A stretch of 64,000 nt of DNA from Sanghuangporus weigelae (taxonomy: Eukaryota > Basidiomycota > Agaricomycetes > Hymenochaetales > Hymenochaetaceae), in the NCBI GenBank assembly GCA_033182465.1, contig CP137318.1:434001-498000 (forward strand), written 5' to 3'. Both the position numbers and the translations under genes were made by a program. Positions 22,804 through 35,894 of this stretch are shown one piece after another. How positions within the stretch are numbered: position 1 is the stretch's first letter; every line of letters starts with the position of its first letter. A model generated the notes under the pieces. It searched no databases. It had not been told where the DNA came from and was given only the letters and a program-made list of their open reading frames with translations.

Positions 22804-25800
22804 TTACCCGGCTTTCCCTCCGGCTGCAATGCCCTCTCGCCTAAATCGCGAGCCAGTTCCTCTTATACTGGCGTTCCCCCCACCTCTCGGTCCAGCCGAT
22901 TCTTCTGACTTCCTTTGCCATTGATCAATCAGTCTACTGACGCCTTGGTACGGCCTCTCTGGTGATGGAGATCGTCGTCCACCTTCATTAGTCTCAACCC
23001 CGTCCTTCGCTAACAATGTGCCTAGAGTCGAGTTGATTGGTTTCCGCTCGGTTCGCGGAACCTCTATCTTAGATGCTGCTGAGAGGACCGGATCTGGAGC
23101 AGCAGACGATGGCACACTCTGGGTCAAAGGAGAAGGTGCTCGTGAACCTTGACGCGAGGGCGGACGCGAGTTCGTGTCGTGCTTCAAGGGGCTGTCTTCG
23201 ACGAGTGCTGACGCGCGTACAGGCAGTTCCAGCTTGTTAGGGAAACTAAACTTCATTGGCTCCTTTAGCTCCTTTGTTGGTGATATACGTGGAAAGCGCT
23301 CGCTTGCTGCAGTTGGAGATATGGTAGGATCCGAGCTCGTATGAGCTTGGGAACTCACGACACGTAAACGGGCAGGCTTCGTTCCAGGAGCAGGCACAGA
23401 TGGAAGGCCGGGCTTGGGGCCTTTACTTTGTTCGTCTATCGCTTCGTATCGAGAAACGAGGTCAGAGATAGAACTACGTCGATGTGTGGTGCGACCTTTG
23501 TTTGCTGGGGCTGAGAGAGATGTTTTGGGCGGAGTCTGGGGGGTTTCAGATACGGACTTCTGTACCGGGAAAAGCAGTACAGACTGGGGACGAGAGCGCG
23601 ACGTTGACGAAGCTGACGGGGACTGTTGCAATTTTCTTGGAGAAGGCGACTGTTTCACAGGACTCGGGGGCTTCTGTCGAGAGACCATGGATGGCTTACG
23701 AGATATCGAGAATGCAGACTTCGTCGGTGACGTTCTTCCAACCGAAGCCTCTGGCATTGTCGAAGGTCTATTTGAGATGGGAGTCGGTGATGGTGACTTC
23801 GTGCGCTCCACCGATACGCTGCTTCCTGGCTTGAGTAGGACAGAGTCTCGCTTGTTCTGGCTTGAAGGTGAGGGCTTTGGTGAACCACTGCCACCCCAAA
23901 GATCAACAAGATCGTGCACAGAACCCTGCCGCGTCTTATGACCGAATCTTTGTTGAACTGGAGCTATCGCAGAACCTTTCGACGACCTGATGCTTACGGC
24001 ATCCTCGGGGCCGTCATCTGCTTCATCTGAGGATGATGAGCTCTTTGGGCTAAGAGGAGTCCGGTTGATTGTTTCAAGTCCATCAGACTTGTAGTTTGAT
24101 AGCACCGTGGCTTCTTTCTCCTTTTTGGTGATAGAATCAGATCTTAAGGTCTTTGACCGTTCAAGGGGGACGGGTTTGCGCTTTACTGGAGAAGGAGTAG
24201 TCTCTCGGAAGGAAGCAGCACGGGCTATATCGGGAGGGCCTTCGCTCACAAGCACCGAAGCTCGTTTCTCCGGGGATGCGCGAAGAACTGCGGCGTCGTC
24301 AAACTTCGCACCGCCTTCGCCATCACTAAGACCTGTCAACCAGTCTTTGGGAGGCTCTGTCATGACTGGCAAGCTAGCCACAGGTTCCTTTGGTGATGAT
24401 GGTTCTGAGTCGGTGCGGCGAGTCTGCTTGATCGAAACAGAGCTACGGTGTTTACGGGATAACATTGGCCGGCTGGGAGACTGTAACTTCTCGCGAGCTC
24501 CCAGATCTATTCTCGATTGCCGTACAATAGAATGTTCTGGTTGAGGTCTATCCAAAGAGGAGGTAGTAGGTGCTACCGAAGGAGCATGAGTCTTTCGCGT
24601 ATCACGCATCGCAGTACCAGTCACTTGCTGTGAACGGACACCGTCATAGCGTAGAGTTGTGGATGGTGCCGCTCTTGCTCCTGGACGCAGCACTCCCGCC
24701 ACGCTCGCTGGATAGAATGACTCAGAGGAGTCTTGTTGAGCACCAGGTCGTGGCGGAAGTTGCGGCGGTGTCAAGGAGGGAGCTAGAACACTCGAAGGAA
24801 CAGATATAGCAACGGAAGTAGCCGCAGAGCGGAAGCCACTCGCATCCAGTTCCTCCAAAGACGGAAAACGCTGCTCTGCCGAGAGAGCTTGATCGGACAC
24901 CTTCGATGTCAACAAAGGACTGGGACCTCGCTTGAGAACGGTGTTATCGATAGCAGCGGGTGACGGCGACTGGAATGAGGGTGACGGAGAAACAGAAATA
25001 TTCTGATTGGGCAGCTGTGGAGAAGGAGACGGTCTGTTAGACGCCACTTTTTGAGCCTCGCCAAGTGTGAGCGTCTGAGGTTTCGGAGAAGAAAATAGGC
25101 TTAAGCTCTCAAAGGCATCCCCGCTTGGAGGTTTAAGTGAGGAAGGCATACGAACTGGCGCCGGTCGAGGTGCAGGAATCGGTACAGGTGACGGCGTCGA
25201 TGAAGAGGCCGACGGCGCTCGGGCAGAGAATGAATCTGTAAACCCGTTGACTGCTCCAGTAGCTTGACGCTTTCCGGTCGCCGTATCAGGAACTTGCCAT
25301 GCATCGCCTAGGCTAACCTCCGCAGGTCTAACTGGCAATGGGCTCTTCGTTGTGGAGATAGTAGCCAAGCCAGACTTGTGAGCTTTCGCTGGTTTCGAAG
25401 TCCACGGACTGCTTTCCACCGAATCAAGCAAATTAAATGCGTCTTCAGGAAACCTGCGTCCTCTTGTAGGGCTTGATGGTCGTCCGCGACGCATGGGAGC
25501 AATAGCCTCAAGTACCTTCTCTCGGGCCTGGATACCATTGGTAGGCGGAGAGCTGACTGAATCCGGTGATTTTGCAGATCCAACAGAAGCATTCTGTAAA
25601 AGTGCTGGAGAAAGCGCTGATCGAGGAGAGATCGGTTGCTTTGGTATGTTCTGCACCGCTACTCAGTAACCACAACAATTGCGAGGTAAATAATACATAC
25701 ATATGTGAAACGTGACTTCGTTCCGCGCATTTGGTGCACAATGTTCAGGACTTCAAATACGGATGGCCGGTGAACGTTGTGCTCCCGCAGCATTGATGCT

Positions 25801-26839
25801 GACAATATCTAAGAGGTTGCATATCTGTGAAATGTAAGGAAACATACCTATTAGTGCGTTCAATTGCTGGGAATAGACGGGATACGGCGGAAATTTGTAT
25901 TGAATGTTCAGAATTGCGAGGACACCATGCTCTTCGAATGGAGTTGTGTAGTAGCATAATTTATATAGTAGGACGCCAAGAGCCCAAACGTCAGACTTCT
26001 CGTCAATGGGCCGCCGCAGGTACACGTCTACCATTTCCGGAGCGCGATATTGTAAAGTTGTATGCTTGTTCAAATCCGCCTCCAGTGCGCGCAACTCTTG
26101 CATAGAAGAGGGATGCCGCTGAGGAACAGGTGTTGCAGATCCGAAGTCGCAGAGCTTGAAAGATGTAGCAGAAGCTTGAAGGATATTTTCAACCTTCAGG
26201 TCCCGATGCAATAGTGGAGGACGGAGATTATGCATGGCAGCTACACCTTCGCAAACATCAACAAATATTTGAAGGATCTCAGCTTCTGTTAGCCGCTCGC
26301 GTAATCGCCTGTTCATCATATCGATTATTCCGCCACCTGGGTTTTTTTTGTGAGTTCGCTATCAGCAAGGAGCGATGTTTATACTTACCTTGACAAAACT
26401 CCATTAAGATGAACACCTCAAACATGCCATTTGACATCCTATGCCAGGCAGCATCGATGAGGTAGACAATGTTCGGATGGCCTTTTAATATCCTCTGTAA
26501 AGCATACATCGGCAAACGCTCCAAGAATGGATGGCCTATCTCACCATAATATCAACCTCCTTTTTGACATCATTCAGCATGGCTTCATTTGGGACGGCAA
26601 TGCGCTTTAGAACATGGTGCGTAGTGCCAAATACCGGCTCCGCTGAGCGAACAAGATACACATGTGCAAAACCGCCTACCACACGAATCAGCCAGTCAGT
26701 CGTCAGGAATACATCTGGATGGCAACGTACCTTGGCTGAGATACTTCTCAACTTGGACGTTGTATTTGTTAACCGCAATCATTTGCCCAGGCAGTAGAGT
26801 GCCCTGAGGCTGCTGGGCGTACATTGGTGGGAAAGCCAT
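22804..26839 (-). CDS. Ark1/Prk1/AAK1-family (NAK) Ser/Thr kinase with long disordered tail
   Basis: This kinase family phosphorylates endocytic adaptors and regulates clathrin/actin patch dynamics. Exons: 26839-26731, 26675-26545, 26494-26389, 26336-25848, 25798-25701, 25650-22804; phases close at about 1259 aa. The kinase domain (about residues 37-310) shows GGFAHVYLV (G-loop), HVLKRIAV (ATP lysine), KGHPNIVYLIDAAWH, LLHRDLKVENIL (catalytic loop), CDFGSA and YRAPEMVD, ending HRPSVFEVLNIVHQMRG. The 950-residue Ser/Pro-rich tail contains DAFESL-type patches and ends with VSRLIDQWQRK. The exon 5 acceptor was chosen at 25799-25800 because only that AG continues the kinase fold; two earlier AGs lead to early stops. 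It is transcribed divergently from EXO5 with 210 bp between start codons. Confidence 0.9.
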
Positions 26840-27049
26840 GCCCACCGTCGTTGATTGTCGTTAGCGATGAGGAGTGCTAGCGTTTCTGCAGTCAGTGGTA
26901 ACCTGGAACGTCACGTGCCGAACACGCGAAGTTGCCGCGTCGCGTCAAATCGACTCATGCACACTGGGTCTCACTTGGGATATGTCCATCTCGCTGTTCT
27001 AGGAGCTTCAGATATCCACATCATCTTGTTTCTTTGGCTTGGTGCAAGC
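26840..27049. promoter_or_regulatory. Short bidirectional promoter region (kinase / EXO5)
   Basis: 210 bp separate the start codons of two divergent genes, so both promoters must lie here or overlap neighbouring coding sequence. No specific factor site was recognised. Confidence 0.5.
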
Positions 27050-29247
27050 ATGTCTGATGATGACTGGTTATCTAATATTTCCTGGCCGGAACACACTGAA
27101 GACGATTTTCAAAGAATTGATCGCCTCTGCGAAGACAGCCGACGAGATAGCACTTGCCTTGCCAACGGTGCAGTCTACATTTTGGTTATGCTTTTAAAAT
27201 CTTGTTTATGATGCGTGCAAGGCAGGAGAGGAATCTGAATCTGTCATCAAAAGCCCGTTTGTCGAGTTTAGGCAGCGGCAGCGTGGGTACTTGACAGTAA
27301 CAGATCTGGTCGCTCCAGCCTGGTGAGATCTGTTCTCGTATTGCCCCCGTATTCTCTGACGTGTTTCAGGTGCGAAGTGCAGTTTGATTATGGCTTGCGC
27401 CAACTTCGCAATAAACCAATAAGTGAAAGGCCCCAGTCTTTCGTCACGCCGAAGGGCAAGGAAATCAAAGTAGAGGCGAAGGTAGCAGCCAAGAATGAAG
27501 ATCAATTGGACAAAGGCAAGGTACGTATGTCATTGTTAGCCATAGAACTTTGGGCCATTATGCCTGTCAAAGATCGTACACAAAAAGTTGGAGAGAGAAA
27601 TTCACAAAGAGGAGGTTCTGATAAAAGTCAAGAGAAAAGAAGAAATCTGGGCACTGAAGTAGGGTTACATTTTATTTTCCTCCGTTATTGAGCATGACTT
27701 TCGTTGGCAGGCTGCTCGATTTCCTGGTCAGACTTAAGACTATCAAAGCTACTTCTGTTGTCGTAAGTCGCGAACACTCTAATTCGGAATGATCTAACTC
27801 AACGGTTGTCCCAGCGCGAACTACCTATCTGGGGTATAATACAGGATCATTCTGTCTACGGAAAAATTGTTCGTAAAAGCGCGATCGCTTCATTTTTGTC
27901 TTTAGCCTTGACTTCCTATTACACTAGGACGAACTCAGATTGGAGACTAGTAATGTCACGAATGGTCCCAACAATTTGACCTCCCAGTCGAAGGATGGAC
28001 AGACGCAAACAAAGCTTGATTCCTTCCTGATGAATGCAAAGGAGATCATACATACATCTTTCAACGGGCACTCACAAATTATACACATCATTGACAACAA
28101 GACTCGCCAAAATGCCTCCGTTCCATCGCACGTCGACTCGCTTCCTTCACGCCTCCAACTTATGTTGTATCGGCTTATGCTTACCAGAGCACTAACCACC
28201 TCCGACGATGGGACGAGCTTCAGCTCTTTTTGCGCACGAATAGGCCTTAAACCAGCTCGAAAGTTTTCTGGCGCTTTTATCACCGAAATGGCCTCTCTTG
28301 TTGTGGAGAATGAACTGAGTCTTCACTTCCTCGATGCAAAATGTTTGGAAGATATGGACTTTCCGTATCGAGAGACCATTAAGCAACTGGGTCTGGAGGT
28401 GGAGGGATGTGTCAGCAAGCGCCTATCCGTAGTCTATCGACTTCGCCGTTCCTCCGCTAAGAAACCGAAATCGTCATTATCGACGGCGACGCCGGCCCAG
28501 ACAAAAAAGTTAACTAGATCCCAGGATCAGGAGAAGAATGCTGCGATTGTCAAGGCAGTTGCAGAAGAATCCACCTTGGTCGTTGATGAAGAAAGCATCA
28601 AGCTCGCTCCACCGATGGATGGTGCTGTTGACACCGCAGAAGACAAGACACTGGATGCTCCGTGTCCAAAAGAGGTTGAAGAAGCATCATTCAAACATGC
28701 TTCAGAAATGACTAGCGTGAACGATGGCGGAGACAGCAATACATCCACTTCTCGTAAACGCAAGCGGAATGGATCATGCATATCCTCTGCGGCTATGAAG
28801 ACCAACTCGACATCGACAGAAGTCCCCGCCGATGTTGGTACGTATCTCTAGCTAGAATAACCAGACATGAGCCTTGATTGAGTGATTCAAATTTGGCAGG
28901 TGAAAGCGAATCCTCCAGCCAGTCAGACGACGATTCACCTAAACGTCCCTCTGCGTTCATCATAGGAACGAAAAAGTTTCAATACGACGAAGGACTGCTC
29001 AGTGCCCATCTGTCAAGCGTTCTGGCATGGTGGCATGGCAAGCGACCGCCCAACGGAGTGTCCATAGAAGATGTGGGTAGATGCAAGTGCGTAAAATCAA
29101 GCCTCTGTAATTCTGTTGTCTTAATGCTTGGTCAACTTGCGTAGCTCGTGTGAGTATAAGAACGGATGCGAGTGGAGAGAGCAGAAGGCTCTGGAGATTC
29201 TGGAGAAAGCTAAGGCAAAACCTGCCGCGGCAAAGATTGGGCTGTAG
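27050..29247 (+). CDS. EXO5: Exonuclease V (Fe-S cluster single-strand DNA exonuclease)
   Basis: EXO5/Dem1 is a PD-(D/E)XK exonuclease with a 4Fe-4S cluster; it acts in mitochondrial DNA maintenance in budding yeast and also in nuclear repair elsewhere. Exons: 27050-27167, 27226-27322, 27370-27520, 27573-27658, 27711-27762, 27815-27868, 27928-28837, 28900-29086, 29145-29247; about 585 aa. Diagnostic pieces are SPFVEFRQRQRGYLTVTDLV, APAWCEVQFDYGLRQLR (first cluster Cys), VHKKLEREI, RELPIWGII, and the C-terminal CNSCEYKNGC giving the CxxCx5C that completes the cluster. A Lys/Ser/Glu-rich insert lies in exon 7. Intron 6 uses a GTTCGT donor. Exon 1 is open in two frames, each with an ATG, and intron 1 has two acceptors 4 nt apart that restore the same downstream frame; see findings. 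Confidence 0.9.
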
Positions 29248-29385
29248 GATGGATTGCTCTGCTGACACTTGCATATTATATTGTAATTTCTACTCACTAT
29301 CACCAAAGAATTTTGTACTTCGTAGAACGGAACGACGGTGTTAATGTGCATTGTGCATACATATTTCAGGGGCTTCTACCTTGAC

Positions 29386-32093
29386 TTATTTCAAAGGCGG
29401 GACTGGGAAGTCCGAGCCTCTAGCGTCCATCCTTGCCAACTCTATAGTCTCAACCGAATCCATTCCACACCGCATTATCCCCGCAGCAGCAGGCTTCGAA
29501 CCTCCATCAACTAGCGTACCAGACTCTGACACAATTGTACCCGTCGTGTGTAACGATGCGAGGCTCAAACTGGGATGGACCTCTCGTGGAACTCGTTCCC
29601 TCCTTCCACTTGCTCCTGACGAGTTACGAGGCGCGAATGTTCTTGTGATCAAACCCGGCTCCGAGCCCGTTCCCGCGACCATTCTAGTAGCTTCTTGAGC
29701 ATAGAAAGAGCGCGCTCGAATAGAGGCACCATAGCGCAATAATATCAGAGGAATCGGGATGAGTCCCAGAGACAGGAAAGCAAACAGTGATACTGTGCCG
29801 TATAAGCGATAAAAGAAGTAAGGATAAGGATGTATTCTCTCACATCCCCATTTGATCCCGAGGGATTTTGTCAGCGAACTCGCTACGAGTGGGAAAATGG
29901 AGGCTGTCGTAGACCTACAGAACGTGCTGCAAACGCTCGCACTGTTCGAATAGACGGTATATGTTTCCGCTGTACTGCGATGACTTCAGTACGTCCATGT
30001 GATGTTGAGGGGAGAAAGAGCTCACTATGTTAGAAACACGAAGAATATCGTGATTGCCGCGAATCCGAAAGGAATTCCCGCGAGCGTAGGAACAATCCAG
30101 TGCACTTCTCCGCTGCTTGTCCTGGAAAAGCATCAATTATGGGCCCACTTCGCATCAAAACGACAAACGTACCAGGCGAACCAAAGCAAAGAGGTGGGCA
30201 TGAGAACACTATCTAGCGTGAGCCAAAAGAAAAAGACAAGGAATGAAATCTCCTACCAGGCGAAGAGCGATAACTTGAGCCTAGCTTCTGGTGAATCAGG
30301 ATCTGTGTCTTCTGGCTGCAGGACACTTGGAAGAGGCAACCGGCAGAAGAGGCGAACAAGAGGCTGATTTAACGCAATGGCGGCTAAGAAACCGACTATC
30401 ATCGCGAGGAATGGCAGACCCGTTAGTTGAAGAGGAAAATTATACTGAGAAGCCCGTTTCAGCAATGGCAGAAGTTTCGTCGTTCAGAGTGGATCTTACT
30501 TGTTCGTAGAATACGACCGGGTAGACTTCAAAGAAGAGACTGGGCTTTAAATCAGCGACTGCTCCAATGAGAGGAGAATGCCTAAATTACTAGGTGATCC
30601 CATACGCTAGAGAAGTCCACACAGCTGCAGCCTGTATGATCGGTTCCCTAAAAAGCATTGCTAGCACCACATACAGTCAGTATGCAGTAACACAGATCGA
30701 TGACAATGTTTAGCGACTTACAAATGGGGCGCCCAATACGAAGGCGAACGAATCCTTGCGTACTGTGCAGATCCAATTCGTGTGCGGCCCAAGCGTTCGG
30801 AATACCACGTCTTCTCATTCGTTCGGACCGAACTGCGAGAATAGTTGGACCATGCGTCTCTGGAAGCAGAAACACCATAGGTAAAAGTATGGCCGTGAAG
30901 AGGAAATATACTCGTAAAACCCATAGTCTGTTTGAGGGAACGTAGAGAAGAATCAATAATAGAAAGTATGACTTGTACCAATGTAAACTACTCTGGACCG
31001 GCATAAGCAGCAATAAGAAATCCTACAGGAAGCGCAATACAAGGGCCGGCAAACACGGATGCGGCGCTATCAAAACTATGTATCAGCCGTTTCTATTGAC
31101 ACGACCCACTCACTATACAGCAATAGCTATGATGTTTGTATGAGAATATCGACATGCATCATTGACATTGTACCACGTACCGATTCCCTGCACGCGTTTA
31201 TTTGTCATGTATAGGCTTTAAACAAACGGTTAGCTGTCTTCTCTGTTACTGTAAGTCAATATTATAAAGCATACTCTGTCAAAACACCGGTGCCACTGCG
31301 AGATGTCAAGTCAGGTCACGCACGGACAGCAAATCAACCAAGACTTACTTGTTCAAGGCGCACCCAGCGCAGCATCCGGCCATGAAACGAACTGGCCAAT
31401 ACAATGAGCAAGCATAAAAAATGACCCTAGCATCATTTACTCACAGAAGAGGATAACAGCGAGATCGTTCACATAGGCGCATGGCGCACAAGTAGCTGAA
31501 GAAACGTATACAATGGATGCGAAGCAGAATAAAGTTTGACTATCATACCGACGAGAAGAGGCCACGAGAAAAGGTAAGGTACCCTGCGGCCATACATTTC
31601 GCTCAAGGGACCTATATGGTAATGAGTTATAAACGCTGGCATGCAACAACAAGGAAACCCTACCCCCTAAACCAGATATCAGACGCCGGATTGCGAGCAC
31701 AGAAGCGACGTGACTCACAAACTATCGGCCCAAAGGAAAATCCCAACACATAACCTGATAAACCGAGGCTGATGACGACATCGCCGACCTTGTATTTTTC
31801 CGATAATTGCGGCACAGCTGCAGCCTGAAGCTCACTCATGAGTTAGATGTTGAAGATTTGAGAGTTATATAAAGTTAAGCACGTAGATTGATGATCCGAA
31901 AACGCTTTGAATTGGTTTGTTAGCTAGATCGGTGGAGCAACAATGTGTTCTGAGAAGGAACTTACGCAGCGAAGGCCGAGAAGCAGACCTGGAATGATAC
32001 AACTGCTTTCTTCCCATTTGACCAGTTCCTAGGATCAGAAGGGTCGCCTCTCGCGAACACGACCAGGTAAGGACTCGGAGCTCTCGCAGACAT
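29386..32093 (-). CDS. MFS transporter (drug:H+ antiporter / TPO-like), very intron-rich, model incomplete
   Basis: Twelve-helix major-facilitator pieces appear in order on the - strand: GDPSDPRNWSNGKKAVVSFQ (start of TM1, near 32030), SSIYVLN, QLSEKYKVGDVVISLGLSGY, GPLSEMYGRRVPYLFSWPLL (loop 2-3 signature, near 31600), AGCCAGCALN, AASVFAGPCIALPVGFLIAA, FLLPETHGPTILAVRSERMR, and a C-terminal segment LILLRYGASIRARSFYAQEA followed by a stop at 29386. The ATG at 32093 is the best N-terminal choice; an upstream exon (SERELDFLPPG, about 32190) is possible. I could not close the reading frame across all joins, notably near 30000 and in 31100-31300 where the TM4 region is unclear, so it may be partly degenerate. 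It converges with EXO5 (138 bp between stops). Confidence 0.7.
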
Positions 32094-33435
32094 CTTCGCA
32101 AAGAACAGCCCGATCCATCTCGGGATATAAGAGCAAACCAACGCAGCCCCGGAACAATGCCAGGTGGCAAGAAGTCGAGTTCGCGCTCGCTGAGCAGGAC
32201 ACAGTCAAATGTCAGTCAAGCTCAAGTCCTGCCAGTGTTATGTCGGCAACTTTTCCATGCTAAAATCGATTCATAGCCGTAACTTCAGGACGACCTTGCT
32301 TCATCGACACCAGTGAAAATAAGTTCAGAACGCTTGTACGTGGCAATAAAATCAATGCATTAAGCATATAAGGCCAAAGAGAGATCAATCAGTGGTGCGT
32401 AAAAAAGGTGCGACTCGGTTAACCTGTTATTAGTTACAGTTAACTTACCATCGCCTTTCGCACTCAAATATCCTCTCTCCGACTTTTCTCTATTTTTTTC
32501 GGCATTTTTCAAGTGGCACGCGAGTCGAAAACTACTTGCTGAGTAAGCATACGCATTCTAGAAAGGGAATTCTCTTCTTTTGCTGAGTCATGAAACCAGC
32601 ACCAAAATATGCGTTTCGCGGCATTTTAGACCCTCCAGCGACACACATCTGAGCATGCTTCTTGAATCAAGAATATATCAAACCCGACATCTAGATCTCT
32701 TGGTTCTCAACTTGTCACCCTGCCTTTTTAGTCCATGCACCATACATACGGTGGGTGTCAACCAGGCATTTCCAATTGCAGACTCGCCTCGTCCCATCAG
32801 TTCCAAAAAACTTCTTACTTTTATCAAGCGACACTACTGGACGCTCGAGTCCTTGTAACACTTCTCTTCTCGGTTGTCTGAGCGTCTACCATTTCTGAAC
32901 AGTTCCCTCGGCTCGTTTCTCCTGTGCTAGATCCGCGACAATGCCAAAGAAAATCATCCGGTCTCCCAGCATCGAGCACGATCTCGGGATTTTGATGTCG
33001 GTCGTGTAGTTCGTGTGGTCGTAGCTTCATGCTGTTGCATCTTATGCCGAATAGATTCGCTCGTGTTGTCCCAGTCGTTATCCTGGACAAACCCCTATCA
33101 CGCTAATCCTGTCGTCTGATCCTGATTTCATTCCACTATCGCGAAGCAGCGCTGTTTAGACCCGTGACTACTAGGTGTCCGGCTCTTTCATCGGCGGAAT
33201 TGGCCAATGCCACCTTCTTTGAATCATGTTCTCGTTTCGTCAAGGCGGCAGATTTGAATTCTCTTCCCGTCGTGGGATGTTTGCCTCGTCTGCACTGCCT
33301 ACATTCGGGCGGACCAGAGTTTTTGGAGCCCTTTATATCACCTGCGTCTTTTTCAGGTTCTCCTTGAATCTTTCTTTCTTACAGCGTTCCATCATACCCC
33401 AAAGGCTCCGTCCTGACGTCCAGCCGTGCTGCGTT
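32094..33435. other. Divergent intergenic region, nothing recognised
   Basis: 1.3 kb lie between the MFS gene start and the DUF6534-like gene. Small ORFs (32580-32858 and 33164-33367 on +, 32824-33090 on -) have no recognisable domain. Probably promoters, with perhaps upstream exons of either gene. Confidence 0.45.
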
Positions 33436-35569
33436 ATGTTAGACGCATATGAAGACCCTAACTTGTCGAAACAGACAACGGCGGAGTTGTCAAATCTCGC
33501 ATCATCCTTTCCAAAACTAGATACTTACGTAGGAGCATTACTCATAGGAAGCTACTTTGCTATTGTGTGCGTTGTACTTCGTTTACTCAAGATGGCTAAT
33601 TCATTGATAGACCGACGCATAGTCTCTACGGCCTTACCGCTCAACAAACGTTTCGCTACTATCGAATGTACCCTGATGATTCAAACTCGACGAAAATCAT
33701 GGTGCGTCGATTTATTAAAAGCTCGGCTTTGGATCCTGAATATAGATGTCTACTGGTTCAGGTCGGACTAGTCTGGTGCGCAGTATCCTTTCTGACAATC
33801 TGACTGCATGTTTCAACTCAAGATGAGCAGGCTCCTGAATTCTGCGCACTCCATTTTGATTTGCCACACCTGGTTCGCACAGTCCGCAGAAAATCAATCG
33901 GTTGCGTAACTGATCTTGGCGACGAGCCAGCTATTATTATCTTGTTTCGAACTATTTCAGTCCCTTAAGTCTGTTGGATGGCGTCTGGTGAGCAATCTAA
34001 ATTTGAGATAGTTCTTGGTGCTCACACGAACAAATAGGTCAATGCAGGTGGGTTTTGGAGCACTACTTCTGGATCAATCCAATGATTTGAGACGGATCGT
34101 TTCTACCGTAGATATCCATCACCTTTACGGTAAGGTAGTCTCAAGCACCAAACAACTGCTTCTCGCTAATGCGAAGCTCAGGGTATCTTGGCTACAGTCG
34201 CACACATGTAAGCCATGCTGTATATGTAGCCTCCTCGTTGAACTGAAATGGAACTTCGATATATATGACAGGTTCTTCGCAATGCGTGTCAACCAAAGTA
34301 GGAGTGAACCCTCTTGATGAAGTACTCGTGTATACTGATGACTTTCAAGTCACTAAGAAATTATGGGTATCCTTCGCAATTGTACGTATCTTTTATTGCT
34401 AGGTGTTTGACCATATTACAGCTGATTCTCTTCATCAGGCAATTGCTTCTTTAATATGCCTTGGATTTGCGATAGGTATAAGCCATCTCGATTATGGAGC
34501 AGCATTGATTATTTACGACATGTATAGCGACGACTGTCATGACAATACGAGAAAGCTCTTTTGTGAAGTTCGAGCGCTTCACCGTGAGTTGCTCTCTGGA
34601 TCGAATGAGTATTGTCTGATGACCCTATTTTTTTGCAGTGGCTCGTTTGCACCACTCTCGGACTCAACACGACTTCGGACGTCATCATCACGGGCTCTCT
34701 AGGCTTATATCTACAGAGTCGCAGAACAGGATTTGAGAAGACGAATGTCATAATCGACAAGCTCCTGTTATATGTGATCAATGCAGGGATATTGAATATG
34801 TGAGTCGGGGCAGTAGAAGCAATCTCGAGATCAACGAGTTACTTATTTCCTTCGCGCAGAGCTTATAATGTTGCCGTGTTGATTTGCGTGAGTCCTGCCT
34901 TCTGCAACCTAACTTTGTCTCTGAAGATATGACGCAGGCAGCGCTTATGAAAGATAACCTTATTTTCATAGGAATGTTCTTCCTTGTCAGCAAACGTGAG
35001 TTTTAGTGCTCTTCCGTGACTGATCCGCATGGTCTAACCCTTCACCAGTCTATTCAAACTCTCTACTGGCAGTGTCAGTTATGTCATTCCCGTCTTTTCG
35101 ACCTGCCATTCCAATCCATTACGTTGCCAGGTTAAATTCGAGAGGCGTCACTCATGAGATGTGTACGCAGGAAATCAATGTTGTCACTCCACCCGGTGTA
35201 TACGAACTCTGCGGATCACGACGAGTAAGATCAGACTTCCCTTTTTATGGGTGATAGTAATTGGATTCCGTAGAGAACTTCAAATGCCGACGGTGTTCCA
35301 GTACATCCACTGCCGCGTCCAGAAGGTAGCAAATTGAAGGTCAGCCGATCTCAATATGTCGAGTTTTATTCGTCAAGATGCTCAAACCTAGGGAACAGCG
35401 GCAGACTACGATTAATATCAAAATCATGAGAGAGATACATACGGTCAGTGATAACATGCATGAAGAATCAGAGGATGCAGTGAGTTTTTGTAGGTTAATG
35501 TTTCCGAGCTTTACTAAACTTCCATTAAAAAAGTCTCAAAGGCCGAGCGTCGAGAAGGAAACGGTCTGA
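33436..35569 (+). CDS. DUF6534-like seven-transmembrane fungal membrane protein (exons approximate)
   Basis: This family is common and multicopy in agaricomycetes; its function is unknown. Recognisable pieces in order are: FPKLDTYVGALLIGSYFAIV, joined by an intron at about 33552-33610 to LYGLTAQQTFRYYRMYPDDS; LLNSAHSILICHTWF (near 33850); SDVIITGSLGLYLQSRRTGF and KTNVIIDKLLLYVINAGILN (34680-34800); AALMKDNLIFIGMFF; YSNSLLAVLNSRG across an intron at about 35080-35137; and an acidic tail ending SQRPSVEKETV with a stop at 35567-35569. The internal exon chain at 33700-34600 was not fully resolved, and parts there are weakly conserved, so the gene could be partly degenerate. The start ATG at 33436 gives the short hydrophilic N-terminus usual for the family. 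Confidence 0.65.
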
Positions 35570-35894
35570 ATGGCATACTTATATAGCATCAAGCCTGTTT
35601 GAAGGATATAAATTATGCATTGGATATGTTCAATAAACGCCCTTTACTTACTCATATCGTATGACGCTGAGAACCATGTTTTTTTTTCTTGTGAGCCTTG
35701 AGGGTGCCACAACGCAAAAGGAAGATCGTGGAATTGTCGGGATTTCTGGATGGAAGACGTGACGTGATGCTGCGCAGCTGAGTCACAGATACCAAATTAG
35801 GAAATGTTGATCTCATTTTGTTTATGAGAGTGCAGTCGCTGCACCTTTACCGTGACCGCCCTCCCTCTTGCTTTCCGCAGCGTAGTAGTCCTCG
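35570..35894. other. Intergenic gap upstream of SHO1
   Basis: 325 bp between the DUF6534-like gene and SHO1 on the same strand. No ORF or recognised motif; expected to hold the SHO1 promoter. Confidence 0.45.

Noticed and set aside
27120-27230. Apparent frameshift in EXO5 exon 1
   Set aside because: Both frames close through alternative acceptors, so no broken reading frame needs to be assumed; reported instead as a finding.
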